A DNA stretch of 18,017 nt from NCBI GenBank assembly GCA_905480065.1, contig CAJQOV010000163.1:1-18017 (forward strand). Direction: 5' to 3'. How positions within the stretch are numbered: position 1 is the stretch's first letter; every line of letters starts with the position of its first letter. Source of the stretch: an uncultured Gammaproteobacteria bacterium. Its GTDB lineage: Bacteria; Pseudomonadota; Gammaproteobacteria; UBA9214. A program made the translations under genes and the position numbers. Below the pieces are notes generated by a model, which worked only from the letters and a program-made list of their open reading frames with translations, ran no database searches and was not told where the DNA came from. Below, in pieces: positions 5,857-12,639 of this stretch.

Positions 5857-6750
5857 ATGACGAAAGGCAGGCAGGTGCTGGTGCTGGGGTATGGCGAGAT
5901 GGGCCATGCCATGGAGTTCCTGCTCGCCGCGCGTCATGCGCTGCAGTTCTGGGATATCCGGCCAATGGATACCCACCCGCCGGTGCCGCTGGAGGCCGCC
6001 GTTGCGAGTGCGGAGATGGTGCTGTACTGCGTGCCGGTGACGCCGCTGGCAGAACTCGCGGCCCGGGTTTTCCCGCATTTATCGGCGGGCAGCATTTCAC
6101 TCAGCATCGCCAAGGGGCTGGACGAGTCCGGCCGGCCGGCACCGCAAATCCTGTCCGATGTCTACGCGACCGGGCGCAACTACGGTGTGTTGTATGGCCC
6201 GATGATCTCCGAGGAGATCCGTGCCGGGCGCCCGGCCTATGCGCAGCTTGCGGTGTCTGCGCCGGACTGTATGGAGCGGGTGCAGCACCTGTTTGCGGGC
6301 ACTACGCTCATGCTGGAACCATCAGACGATATGCACGGCATGGGCTGGTCGTCGGTGCTCAAGAATGTCTATGCCATGCTGATCGGCGTGGCAGACGGGT
6401 TGCAGCTGGGCGATAACGTGCGCGGTTACCTGGTGGTGGCGGCGTTGCGGGAGATGCAGGCAATCGTTGCCGCCAAAGGTGGCCAGGCCAGCACCGCGAC
6501 GCAACTGGCCGGCCTGGGGGACCTGGTGACCACGGCGACCAGTGCCGGCTCACATCACCATGAGCTGGGCCAGCAACTGGCGCGTGGTGCGACCAGCCTG
6601 GCCGGGGAAGGGGTGCATAGCTTGAGAATGATGCAAAAACTCCGGCTGCTGGAGGGCATCGACTGCCCGTTGCTGCGGCTGACCACACGGCTGTTCGAGC
6701 AACCCTCGCAAGCGCGTGCCCTGTTGCATGCCGCGCTGCCCGGCGCATGA
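5857..6750 (+). CDS. Divergent GpsA-like NAD(P)-dependent glycerol-3-phosphate dehydrogenase family protein
   Basis: The 297-residue protein has an N-terminal Rossmann domain with GYGEMG at 11-16 and a helical C-terminal domain. It has features of glycerol-3-phosphate dehydrogenase: SIAKGL (Lys86), SSVLKNVYAMLIGVADGL with the expected catalytic Lys169, and LAGLGDLVTTATSAGS with Asp222. It is clearly divergent. It is some 35-40 residues shorter than typical GpsA, its GPSFAxEV motif is replaced by GPMISEEI (114-121), and the Ser-Arg-Asn that follows GLGDL in GpsA and contacts substrate phosphate reads Ser-His-His here. An NAD(P)-dependent oxidoreductase on a related substrate is therefore possible. 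ATG 5857 follows a weak GGGCAGGG site. It lies immediately after ppnP. The true gpsA is probably elsewhere in the genome (inference). Confidence 0.8.
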   Translation: MTKGRQVLVLGYGEMGHAMEFLLAARHALQFWDIRPMDTHPPVPLEAAVASAEMVLYCVPVTPLAELAARVFPHLSAGSISLSIAKGLDESGRPAPQILSDVYATGRNYGVLYGPMISEEIRAGRPAYAQLAVSAPDCMERVQHLFAGTTLMLEPSDDMHGMGWSSVLKNVYAMLIGVADGLQLGDNVRGYLVVAALREMQAIVAAKGGQASTATQLAGLGDLVTTATSAGSHHHELGQQLARGATSLAGEGVHSLRMMQKLRLLEGIDCPLLRLTTRLFEQPSQARALLHAALPGA

Positions 6751-6761
6751 GGCGGCATGAT

Positions 6762-6785
6762 TTTCGCGTGCGAAACCCTTAGAAT
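6762..6785 (+). promoter_or_regulatory. Palindrome and possible -10 upstream of moxR
   Basis: TTTCGC-GT-GCGAAA (6762-6775) is a perfect 6+6 inverted repeat, followed 4 bases later by TAGAAT (6780-6785), a plausible -10. No strong -35 is seen. The palindrome overlaps where a -35/spacer would be, so it could be an operator controlling the moxR gene that starts at 6833. Confidence 0.35.
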
Positions 6786-6832
6786 GTGCCTTCCTGTTAG
6801 CTGCGCTTGCCTACCAACCTGAAAGGAACTTC

Positions 6833-7879
6833 ATGCGTCCCGCCCAGTTACTGACCGTTCTCGAACGTGAATTCCAGGCTGCCGTCCACGGCCAGCACAC
6901 CCCGGTGATGCTGTGGGGGCCGCCGGGCGTGGGCAAGTCGCAGATGGTGGCACAGGTGGCCGAACGCCACGGTATGCCGGTGATCGATGTGCGCCTGTCG
7001 CAGATGGAGCCGAGTGACCTGCGCGGGATTCCGTTCCGGGTCGACGGGCACGTGGAATGGGCGATACCGTCCATGTTGCCGGATGCCGAGCGGCATGGTC
7101 CGCAGGGCATCCTGTTCCTCGATGAGATTACCTCGGTACCGCCGAGCGTTTCCGCGGCGGCCTACCAGCTGATCCTGGATCGCCGGCTCGGTGCCTACAC
7201 GGTGCCGCAGGGCTGGGCGATTTTTGCCGCCGGCAACCGCCAGGGCGACCGCGGTGTGACCTATACCATGCCGGCGCCGCTGGCCAACCGCTTCTCGCAT
7301 TTCGAGGTGGACATCAATCTCGACGACTGGGTGGCCTGGGCCTATGCGCACGACATCGACGATCGGCTGATCGCATTCCTGCGTTTCCGCCCCGAACTGC
7401 TGTTTGAATTCGATCCGGCGCATAACCCGGTGGCGTTTCCGTCCCCGCGTTCCTGGGAATTCGCGCACCGTGCGCTGCACAAGTTCGGTGACGTCCAGGA
7501 GCTGCTGACCGGGTCATTGCAGGCCTGTGTCGGCCCGGCAGCGGGAATCGAACTGTCTGCGTTTGTCGAAAACCTCGACAAGCTGCCGGATATCGACGCC
7601 ATCGTGCGCGGCGAGAAGGTCGGCGTGCCGAAGGAGACCGATTTGCAGTACGCCGTCGCCGCCGCGCTGGTGGGCCGCGCGATCCGTGCCAGGAGTGCCA
7701 GCAACCCGGCCGAGATCTATGGCTACATTCTCGAGTACGCCGGCAGCTTCCCGCAGCGCGAGATGGGCGTGATGCTGGTATCCGATATGTATCGTGCCAT
7801 CGGCCAGGACATCTTCGCGGTACCGCAGTTCTCGCGCTGGGCGAACATAGTTGCCGATGTGATGCTGTACGACAGTTAA
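6833..7879 (+). CDS. MoxR-family AAA+ ATPase
   Basis: MoxR ATPases are hexameric AAA+ chaperones that usually work with VWA-domain partner proteins to mature or assemble metal-containing or multi-subunit complexes. This 348-residue protein shows Walker A GPPGVGKS (residues 29-36), Walker B ILFLDE (93-98), sensor 1 AAGNR (Asn135) and the arginine-finger motif PLANRF (Arg153). DVRLSQMEPSDLRGIP (52-67) is the typical MoxR segment between Walker A and B. The C-terminal lid runs from about residue 190. It has no transmembrane segments, so it is cytoplasmic. AAAGGAA sits 5 bases before ATG 6833. The VWA partner lies downstream in the same orientation, but 294 bases of repeat DNA now separate them, an unusual gap for this pair. 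The client is unknown. Confidence 0.95.
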   Translation: MRPAQLLTVLEREFQAAVHGQHTPVMLWGPPGVGKSQMVAQVAERHGMPVIDVRLSQMEPSDLRGIPFRVDGHVEWAIPSMLPDAERHGPQGILFLDEITSVPPSVSAAAYQLILDRRLGAYTVPQGWAIFAAGNRQGDRGVTYTMPAPLANRFSHFEVDINLDDWVAWAYAHDIDDRLIAFLRFRPELLFEFDPAHNPVAFPSPRSWEFAHRALHKFGDVQELLTGSLQACVGPAAGIELSAFVENLDKLPDIDAIVRGEKVGVPKETDLQYAVAAALVGRAIRARSASNPAEIYGYILEYAGSFPQREMGVMLVSDMYRAIGQDIFAVPQFSRWANIVADVMLYDS

Positions 7880-7883
7880 CAAA

Positions 7884-8002
7884 TTCGCGCAAAGACGCAA
7901 AGTTGGCAAGCCGCAAGGAAAACCATTGTCACAGAAAACACAGAGAACACAGAGAACACAGAGTATTATTATTGTCATTCCCGCGCATGCGGGAATCCAG
8001 TG
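7884..8002. repeat. Composite repeat, copy 1: CGCAAAGACGC block, 9-bp tandem CACAGAG run, ATTCCCGC hairpin
   Basis: The block starts TTCGCGCAAAGACGCAAAG (7884-7902). It is followed by AACACAGAG three times in a row (7937-7963), preceded by a degenerate unit, and then a hairpin ATTCCCGC-GCAT-GCGGGAAT (7977-7996) ending in CCAGTG (7997-8002). The same three modules in the same order and at almost the same spacing occur at 12017-12133. The 19-base first module differs at one position. This points to a dispersed genomic repeat. It has no coding content and sits between moxR and its VWA partner. Confidence 0.8.
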
Positions 8003-8037
8003 AGCCGGTCTCAAGCAGACTCGCAGGGAAATACCGC

Positions 8038-8150
8038 CACAGAGGGCACAGAGCATTTTATTGTCATCAGGTCTGGCAGCAAGGCCGGCGATAATGTACC
8101 TCGGAGATAATCCGGCCTTTCGATAGTTATTTTCCTCTGTGTCCTCTGTG
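8038..8150. repeat. Nested inverted repeats before the VWA gene
   Basis: The outer arms CACAGAGGGCACAGAG (8038-8053) and CTCTGTGTCCTCTGTG (8135-8150) are inverted at 15 of 16 positions. Inside them, AAGGCCGG (8081-8088) pairs perfectly with CCGGCCTT (8112-8119). A transcript could fold into a two-tier stem ending 23 bases before the VWA start codon. The right arm is itself tandem (CCTCTGTGT twice, 8134-8151) and is the reverse-orientation version of the CACAGAG run in copy 1, so the whole intergenic block reads as two oppositely oriented repeats. Confidence 0.7.
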
Positions 8151-8173
8151 TCCTGTGTGGCAAACTGCTGGTT

Positions 8174-9397
8174 ATGTCCGATGAAATCGAAACCAAGCTT
8201 TCCGCCGCGCGTACCCGGCTGATCCTCGACAAGCCGTTTCTTGGTGCGCTGGTGCTGCGTATGCCGATGAAGCCGGCTGATCCGAAGTGGTGTGCCACCA
8301 TCGGCACCGATGCGCGCGCGTTCTATTACAACCCGGGCTACATCGACAGCCTGTCGCTGGAACAGACCCAGTTCGCGCTGGCACACGAGGCCTTGCACTG
8401 TGCACTGTCGCACTTTGCGCGTCGCGACCATCGCAATGCGGCGCGCTGGGACGTGGCCTGCGATCTCGCCATCAACCCGATCCTGATCCGCGAGGGCATG
8501 ACGCCGGTGCCCGGTGCGCTGTTCAACGTCGGATTCGAAGGCATGATGGCCGAGGAAATCTACCCGCTGGTCAAGGAAAACACCGAGGAACAGCCGCACG
8601 ACCAGCACCTCTACGGCAAGGACAGCAAGTCCACGCAGCAGCCGGACCGGGGCAACGACAGTCAGCCGGATCAACCCGACCACCCGGGTGAGGACAGTGC
8701 GGGCGGCGGGACAGGGGGTGACGAGCAAGCGGATAACAGCGCTGCACCGGAGGCCCTGAGCGAGGCGGAGAAGGAACAGCTGTCCATCCAGTGGCGCCAG
8801 CGCCTGGCCGGTGCTGCGCAACAGGCCATGCAGGCCGGCAAGCTCGGTGCTGCGTTGCGCCGGCTGGTCGACCACCTGCTGCAACCGCAGTTACCCTGGC
8901 GCATGCTGCTGGCGCGCTACATGAGTGCCTCCAGTCGCGATGACTACAGCTACATGCGTCCGTCGCGGCGCGAAGGGGAGGCGATCTTCCCCAGCCTGCG
9001 CAGCTCGCAGATCGACGTGGTCGTGGTGCTCGACACCAGCGGTTCGATCCGGAAACAGGAAATGCAGGAGTTTGTCAGCGAGATCGATGCCATCAAGGGG
9101 CAGGTGCGCGCACGCATCACACTGCTGGCGTGCGACGCGCAGTTGTCGCCGGCCGGACCCTGGGTCTTCGAGCCGTGGGAGGCATTCGAGCTGCCGTCCG
9201 ATATCCGTGGTGGCGGCGGTACCCGTTTCACCCCGGCATTCGAGTGGGCGCAACAGTCCGGCAGCATCCCCGACCTGTTGATTTACTTCACCGATGCAGA
9301 GGGCGAATTCCCCGGGCTGGAGCCGCGTTTCCCGGTGATCTGGCTGGTCAAGGGGCGGGGTACGGTGCCGTGGGGGCAGCGGATTCAGCTGAATTGA
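8174..9397 (+). CDS. VWA-domain protein with DUF2201 metallopeptidase-like N-terminus, MoxR partner
   Basis: The 407-residue protein has three parts. Residues 1-130 form the metallopeptidase-like domain (DUF2201), with HEALHCALSH at 71-80 giving a His71-Glu72-x-x-His75 motif and RWDVACDLAINP (91-102) as a likely further ligand region. Residues about 135-200 are a low-complexity Gln/Asp/Gly linker. Residues 278-407 are the VWA domain with an intact MIDAS: DTSGS (Asp287, Ser289, Ser291), GGGGT (Thr350) and FTDAEG (Asp374). Such proteins pair with MoxR ATPases. There is no signal peptide or membrane segment. The start at 8174 aligns with the expected family N-terminus, but no ribosome-binding site precedes it; the repeat reaches to within 25 bases of the ATG. 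Activity as a protease is unproven for the family. Confidence 0.93.
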   Translation: MSDEIETKLSAARTRLILDKPFLGALVLRMPMKPADPKWCATIGTDARAFYYNPGYIDSLSLEQTQFALAHEALHCALSHFARRDHRNAARWDVACDLAINPILIREGMTPVPGALFNVGFEGMMAEEIYPLVKENTEEQPHDQHLYGKDSKSTQQPDRGNDSQPDQPDHPGEDSAGGGTGGDEQADNSAAPEALSEAEKEQLSIQWRQRLAGAAQQAMQAGKLGAALRRLVDHLLQPQLPWRMLLARYMSASSRDDYSYMRPSRREGEAIFPSLRSSQIDVVVVLDTSGSIRKQEMQEFVSEIDAIKGQVRARITLLACDAQLSPAGPWVFEPWEAFELPSDIRGGGGTRFTPAFEWAQQSGSIPDLLIYFTDAEGEFPGLEPRFPVIWLVKGRGTVPWGQRIQLN

Positions 9398-9440
9398 TGG
9401 GCGTATAAAACCCCTCCATCCCCCTATTTATTCTGTTATG

Positions 9441-9469
9441 TGGTCATTCGCCGGCGAGGCGGGGATAAT
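9441..9469 (+). promoter_or_regulatory. Candidate sigma-70 promoter for adk
   Basis: TGGTCA (9441-9446) as -35 and GATAAT (9464-9469) as -10, with a 17-base spacer, lie 41 bases before the adk ATG in the 113-base gap after the VWA gene. The match is 4/6 and 5/6 to consensus. Start site not tested. Confidence 0.45.
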
Positions 9470-9510
9470 ACCGGCACTTTTCACCAGCGCGATTTCACAA
9501 GGAGCTAACC

Positions 9511-10167
9511 ATGCGGGTAATCCTGTTAGGCGGGCCCGGTGCCGGCAAGGGCACACAGGCCAACTACATCAAAGAGCGGTACAACATCCCCCAGATTTCC
9601 ACCGGCGACATGCTGCGCGCCGCCGTCAAGGCCGGTACCCCGCTGGGTGTCGAGGCCAAGAAGGTGATGGATGCCGGCGGCCTGGTCTCCGATGACATCA
9701 TCCTGGGACTGATTGACGAACGCCTGAAGGCGGACGATTGCAAGAACGGTTACCTGTTCGATGGCTTCCCGCGCACCCTGGCACAGGCCGACGCGCTCAA
9801 GGCCAAGGGCGTCAAGATCGACGCCGTGGTCGAGATCGATGTCGATGACAGCGAGATCATCAAGCGCATGAGCGGTCGCCGGGTACACCCGGGCTCGGGC
9901 CGTACCTACCACGTCATGTTCAATCCACCGAAGGTGGAAGGCAAGGACGACGAGACCGGTGAGGCGCTGATCCAGCGCGACGATGACCAGGAGGCCACCG
10001 TGCGCGAACGCCTGAACGTCTACCACAAGCAGACCGAGCCGCTGATCCACTACTACTCGAAGTGGTCGAAACAGGGCGGTGCCGGTGCGCCGAAGTACAT
10101 CAAGATCAACGGCATCGGCAAGGTCGACGCGATCCGCGATGCGGTCTTTGCCGGGCTGGACGGCTGA
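9511..10167 (+). CDS. adk: Adenylate kinase
   Basis: Adenylate kinase interconverts ATP + AMP and two ADP in the cytoplasm, setting the adenylate energy charge. The 218-residue protein is of the long type with a full LID domain. It shows the P-loop GGPGAGKGT (7-15), the AMP-binding segment ISTGDMLRAAVKAGTPLG, LFDGFPRTLAQADAL, the LID region GRRVHPGSGRTYHVMFNPPK with RDDDQEATVRERL, and a typical C-terminal helix. The LID lacks a Cys4 zinc site, as in E. coli. ATG 9511 has AAGGAG at 9499-9504. A candidate promoter lies upstream and a strong terminator follows at 10187-10220, so it is probably monocistronic. htpG, its direct neighbour in E. coli, lies at the left end of the window. Confidence 0.98.
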   Translation: MRVILLGGPGAGKGTQANYIKERYNIPQISTGDMLRAAVKAGTPLGVEAKKVMDAGGLVSDDIILGLIDERLKADDCKNGYLFDGFPRTLAQADALKAKGVKIDAVVEIDVDDSEIIKRMSGRRVHPGSGRTYHVMFNPPKVEGKDDETGEALIQRDDDQEATVRERLNVYHKQTEPLIHYYSKWSKQGGAGAPKYIKINGIGKVDAIRDAVFAGLDG

Positions 10168-10186
10168 ACGTCCTGGCATCATGCTG

Positions 10187-10220
10187 AAAAAAGGCCGGCA
10201 TTGCCGGCCTTTTTTCTTTT
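10187..10220 (+). terminator. Rho-independent terminator after adk
   Basis: AAAAAAGGCCGGC (10187-10199), loop ATT, and GCCGGCCTTTTTT (10203-10215) form a 13-bp perfect stem followed by CTTTT. It has a strong GC core and A/T tails on both sides, so it could work in both directions. It starts 19 bases after the adk stop. Confidence 0.95.
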
Positions 10221-10482
10221 CACAACAGCCAGGTACCGCCACTTGTTGATAGTACCTTCGTACCACTGTTGCGGGTGTGGTGATACCTGTTACAATTTTT
10301 GCTGACGTCAAATATGTGACATTTCAGGCCTCGATGGCCTGTAAGGATGCGACGGCAAGCGGCTGTACCACTAATAAAAAGTTGTCCCCCACGGCGATCG
10401 CACTGGTGTGATGGCCGGCCGGCCAACAAGCAACGCGGGACCGGATTGTCCCGCTATGGCACAGGGACAGGCAGGAGTCTTT
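10221..10482. promoter_or_regulatory. Leader region of the diguanylate cyclase gene, with candidate promoter
   Basis: This 262-base stretch has no gene. An extended -10 (TGTTACAAT, 10288-10296) with a weak TTGCGG (10269-10274) upstream at 16-base spacing is the best promoter candidate, leaving a leader of roughly 180 bases. Just downstream lies the palindrome TGACGTCA (10303-10310). A small hairpin CAGGCC-TCGAT-GGCCTG follows at 10325-10341. I compared it with the c-di-GMP (GEMM) riboswitch and did not find a convincing match. Confidence 0.4.
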
Positions 10483-11997
10483 ATGGGTGCGGGGTTGGAT
10501 AAACCGGAGGAAGTCGATTCCGGCAGCAGGCGCAAGCTGTTGCAATTGCTCGGTTCGTTGCGTGAGACACCGGCAGGTAGCCTGATCTACCGGCAGGTGG
10601 AAGGTATGCTGGAAGATCTCGCTGGCCGGCATCTGCAGGCCGAGATGGCATATGCCGGCTTCGTCAATGTGTTGCTGGAGTCTTTCACCGCCCACCTGGC
10701 CCGTGGCAGTTCCCGCTATGTCCAGGTCAGGTTGTTACAGGCGCGTCTGCAACCACCGCTGACGCCATCCGAACTTACCATCCTCGGTGATTTTGTCCAC
10801 GATTGCGCCGGGCAACTGCAAGCCAGCAGCAAGCTTGATGCGGCTGTGTTGGGGTCCGCGGTGCAACCGCTGCTGGCGGCGTTTGGTATCGACAGCATCC
10901 CGGTTGAAAAAACCGACTATCCCGAGGTCGAGACCTTTTCCGCGCCGGCAGCTGCGCCTGCGCCTGCGGCGGTTGCGTCGACCGCACAGCCGGTTGCGGA
11001 TGAAGACGAGGATTACGCGCACTATGTCGAGACTGCCACAGACAGTAGCGTCGATGCAGCCGCGCCTGCCGAGGAGGAATACGCAACAGAAATCAGCGAG
11101 GAAATCCCGGCCGGACAGGACCTGGCGGCCATTAACCGCAGCGAGCTGGAGTTGCGGCGCGAGGAAATCGCCAAGCTGCAGGCCACGCTCGGTGAACAGG
11201 TCATCGAGACCATCAGCAAGAACGAGGAATTCGGCGGTATTCTCGAGGTGATGCTGGATGAACTGCGCCAGGCGGACGATGTCGCCGAGCTGGAGAACAT
11301 CCGCTGGACACTGATTCGCGAGGTCGAAAAGCTCATGAGCGGTCATCACGATCTTGCCGACCAGCTCGACAATACCAACCACTACCTGCAATTGTATGAA
11401 TCCGACAGCCGCCAGTTGACCGATGAGTTGACCCGCGTACGTCTGCTAAGCCTGACCGACGAACTCACCGGTCTGCCGAACCGGCGCGCGTTCATGCGCC
11501 GGCTGGAGGACGAAGTGGCGCGTGTGCAACGCTATGGTTTCCCGCTGTCCTTCGTGCTGATCGACCTCGATCACTTCAAGTCGGTAAACGACGAGCATGG
11601 ACATGGCGCCGGGGACGAGGTGTTGCGCGTCTATTCCAGGAACATCCTGTCCATCTTCCGTCACCATGACATGGTGGCGCGTTACGGCGGTGAAGAGTTT
11701 GCCGTGCTGCTGCCGAACACCGACTCTGACGGCACCATCCGCGCACTGAACAAGGTGCGCCGCCGGGCCGCGGAAACCCGCTGGCAGACCAATGGCACGG
11801 TGGCGGCGGTACCGACCTTCTCGGCCGGTGTGTCGCTGTACAAGCCGGGCGAATCCGCCAATGCCTTCATCGAGCGGGCCGACAAGGCGCTGTATCGTGC
11901 CAAGCGGCTCGGCCGCAACCGCATCGAGCTGGACATGACCTATAACAAGGATGGCGGCCTGGATGAGCAACGCCGCCGCAGCACCGATCAGCTATAG
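10483..11997 (+). CDS. Diguanylate cyclase with GGDEF domain and intact I-site
   Basis: The 504-residue protein would make the second messenger c-di-GMP from two GTP. The C-terminal GGDEF domain starts at LTDELTGLPNRRAF and contains FVLIDLDHFKSVNDEHGHGA. The active-site motif is GGEEF (402-406), with the inhibitory RxxD site (Arg393-His-His-Asp396) exactly 5 residues before it, so product inhibition is expected. Residues 1-120 form an unrecognised, mostly helical domain. About 130-215 is an Ala/Pro then Glu/Asp-rich linker, and about 220-320 is probably coiled coil that would dimerise the cyclase. There are no transmembrane segments or signal peptide. ATG 10483 was chosen for AGGAG at 10473-10477; the frame stays open to 10408, but that extension looks non-coding. 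An EAL domain is absent. Confidence 0.92.
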   Translation: MGAGLDKPEEVDSGSRRKLLQLLGSLRETPAGSLIYRQVEGMLEDLAGRHLQAEMAYAGFVNVLLESFTAHLARGSSRYVQVRLLQARLQPPLTPSELTILGDFVHDCAGQLQASSKLDAAVLGSAVQPLLAAFGIDSIPVEKTDYPEVETFSAPAAAPAPAAVASTAQPVADEDEDYAHYVETATDSSVDAAAPAEEEYATEISEEIPAGQDLAAINRSELELRREEIAKLQATLGEQVIETISKNEEFGGILEVMLDELRQADDVAELENIRWTLIREVEKLMSGHHDLADQLDNTNHYLQLYESDSRQLTDELTRVRLLSLTDELTGLPNRRAFMRRLEDEVARVQRYGFPLSFVLIDLDHFKSVNDEHGHGAGDEVLRVYSRNILSIFRHHDMVARYGGEEFAVLLPNTDSDGTIRALNKVRRRAAETRWQTNGTVAAVPTFSAGVSLYKPGESANAFIERADKALYRAKRLGRNRIELDMTYNKDGGLDEQRRRSTDQL

Positions 11998-12016
11998 CTG
12001 GTTGCGTAATAACTTT

Positions 12017-12133
12017 TTCGCGCAAAGACGCGAAGCTGCGGAAAAATATAATAAACATGCCACAGAGGTCACAGAGACCACAGAGGCCAGAGAAATAACC
12101 CCCTGTCATTCCTGCGCAGGCGGGAATCCAGTG
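12017..12133. repeat. Composite repeat, copy 2
   Basis: It opens TTCGCGCAAAGACGCGAAG (12017-12035). Three 9-base units follow, CCACAGAGG TCACAGAGA CCACAGAGG (12060-12086), then a hairpin ATTCCTGC-GCAG-GCGGGAAT (12108-12127, one G-T pair) and CCAGTG. Modules, order, orientation and length (117 bp against 119 bp) match copy 1 at 7884-8002, while the connecting bases differ. It fills most of the gap after the diguanylate cyclase gene. Confidence 0.8.
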
Positions 12134-12222
12134 CTAGATTCGTGCGTATCCTGTATGGGTTCCAGCCCTGGGCCCTGACCGAAATATCGCTTCATTCATT
12201 CCTTGTGCTGTGAGACAGCCTG

Positions 12223-12228
12223 TATAAT
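12223..12228 (+). promoter_or_regulatory. Candidate -10 box for the thioredoxin gene
   Basis: A consensus TATAAT lies 30 bases before the thioredoxin ATG. The -35 region is poor (CCTTGT at 12201-12206, 16-base spacing). It would drive the thioredoxin/SIMPL pair. Confidence 0.35.
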
Positions 12229-12258
12229 TTCCGCTATTGCACCCAGCGGAGACCAGGC

Positions 12259-12639
12259 ATGCCAACCATCGAACTCACCAGCAAAAACTTTGAAAGTACT
12301 ATTACCGACAACGACATCGTGTTGCTGGATTTCTGGGCATCCTGGTGCGGACCCTGCCGGCAATTCGCGCCGGTTTTCGAAGCCATGTCGGAACAGCACG
12401 AGGACATCGTGTTTGCCAAGGTCAATACCGAAGCGGAACGCGAGCTTGCCGCGCAGTTCCAGATTCGTTCCATTCCCACGCTGATGGTGTTCCGCGAACA
12501 GATCATCGTTTACGCACAGCCCGGCGCATTGCCCCCGGCTGGTCTCGCCTCGATCGTAGATAAGGTCAAGGAGCTAGACATGGATGATGTGCGCCGCCAG
12601 ATCGCGGAGCAGGACACTGCACAGGAGCAGTCCTCGTGA
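12259..12639 (+). CDS. Thioredoxin-family protein
   Basis: The 126-residue protein is a cytoplasmic thiol-disulfide oxidoreductase. It has the canonical active site WCGPC (Cys30, Cys33) within LDFWASWCGPCRQF, the preceding Asp24 and the cis-proline SIPTLMVF (Pro73). It lacks the N-terminal zinc-binding extension of thioredoxin 2 and has a C-terminal tail of about 20 charged residues (MDDVRRQIAEQDTAQEQSS) beyond the usual fold. GGAGA (12248-12252) precedes ATG 12259. The stop overlaps the next gene's GTG (GTGA, 12636-12639), so the two are translationally coupled. Because the partner is periplasmic, the coupling is more likely co-regulation in stress than direct contact (inference). It is probably a secondary thioredoxin rather than the main TrxA. 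Confidence 0.93.
   Translation: MPTIELTSKNFESTITDNDIVLLDFWASWCGPCRQFAPVFEAMSEQHEDIVFAKVNTEAERELAAQFQIRSIPTLMVFREQIIVYAQPGALPPAGLASIVDKVKELDMDDVRRQIAEQDTAQEQSS

Noticed and set aside
7937..7963. CACAGAG tandem units as a CRISPR array
   Set aside because: The units are 9 bases with no spacers; this is a short tandem repeat, and no cas genes are present.
7514..8884. 456-codon minus-strand open frame across the end of moxR, the repeat block and the VWA gene
   Set aside because: It crosses two clear plus-strand genes and the repeats, which translate to low-complexity sequence. It is open by chance.
10321..10420. c-di-GMP (GEMM) riboswitch before the diguanylate cyclase
   Set aside because: Some short resemblance (GCGACGGCAAGC), but the conserved core, GNRA-type loop and paired stems are not found.
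11989..12000. Perfect palindrome CAGCTATAGCTG over the diguanylate cyclase stop codon
   Set aside because: Twelve bases, fixed partly by the coding sequence and stop; too short to support a function.
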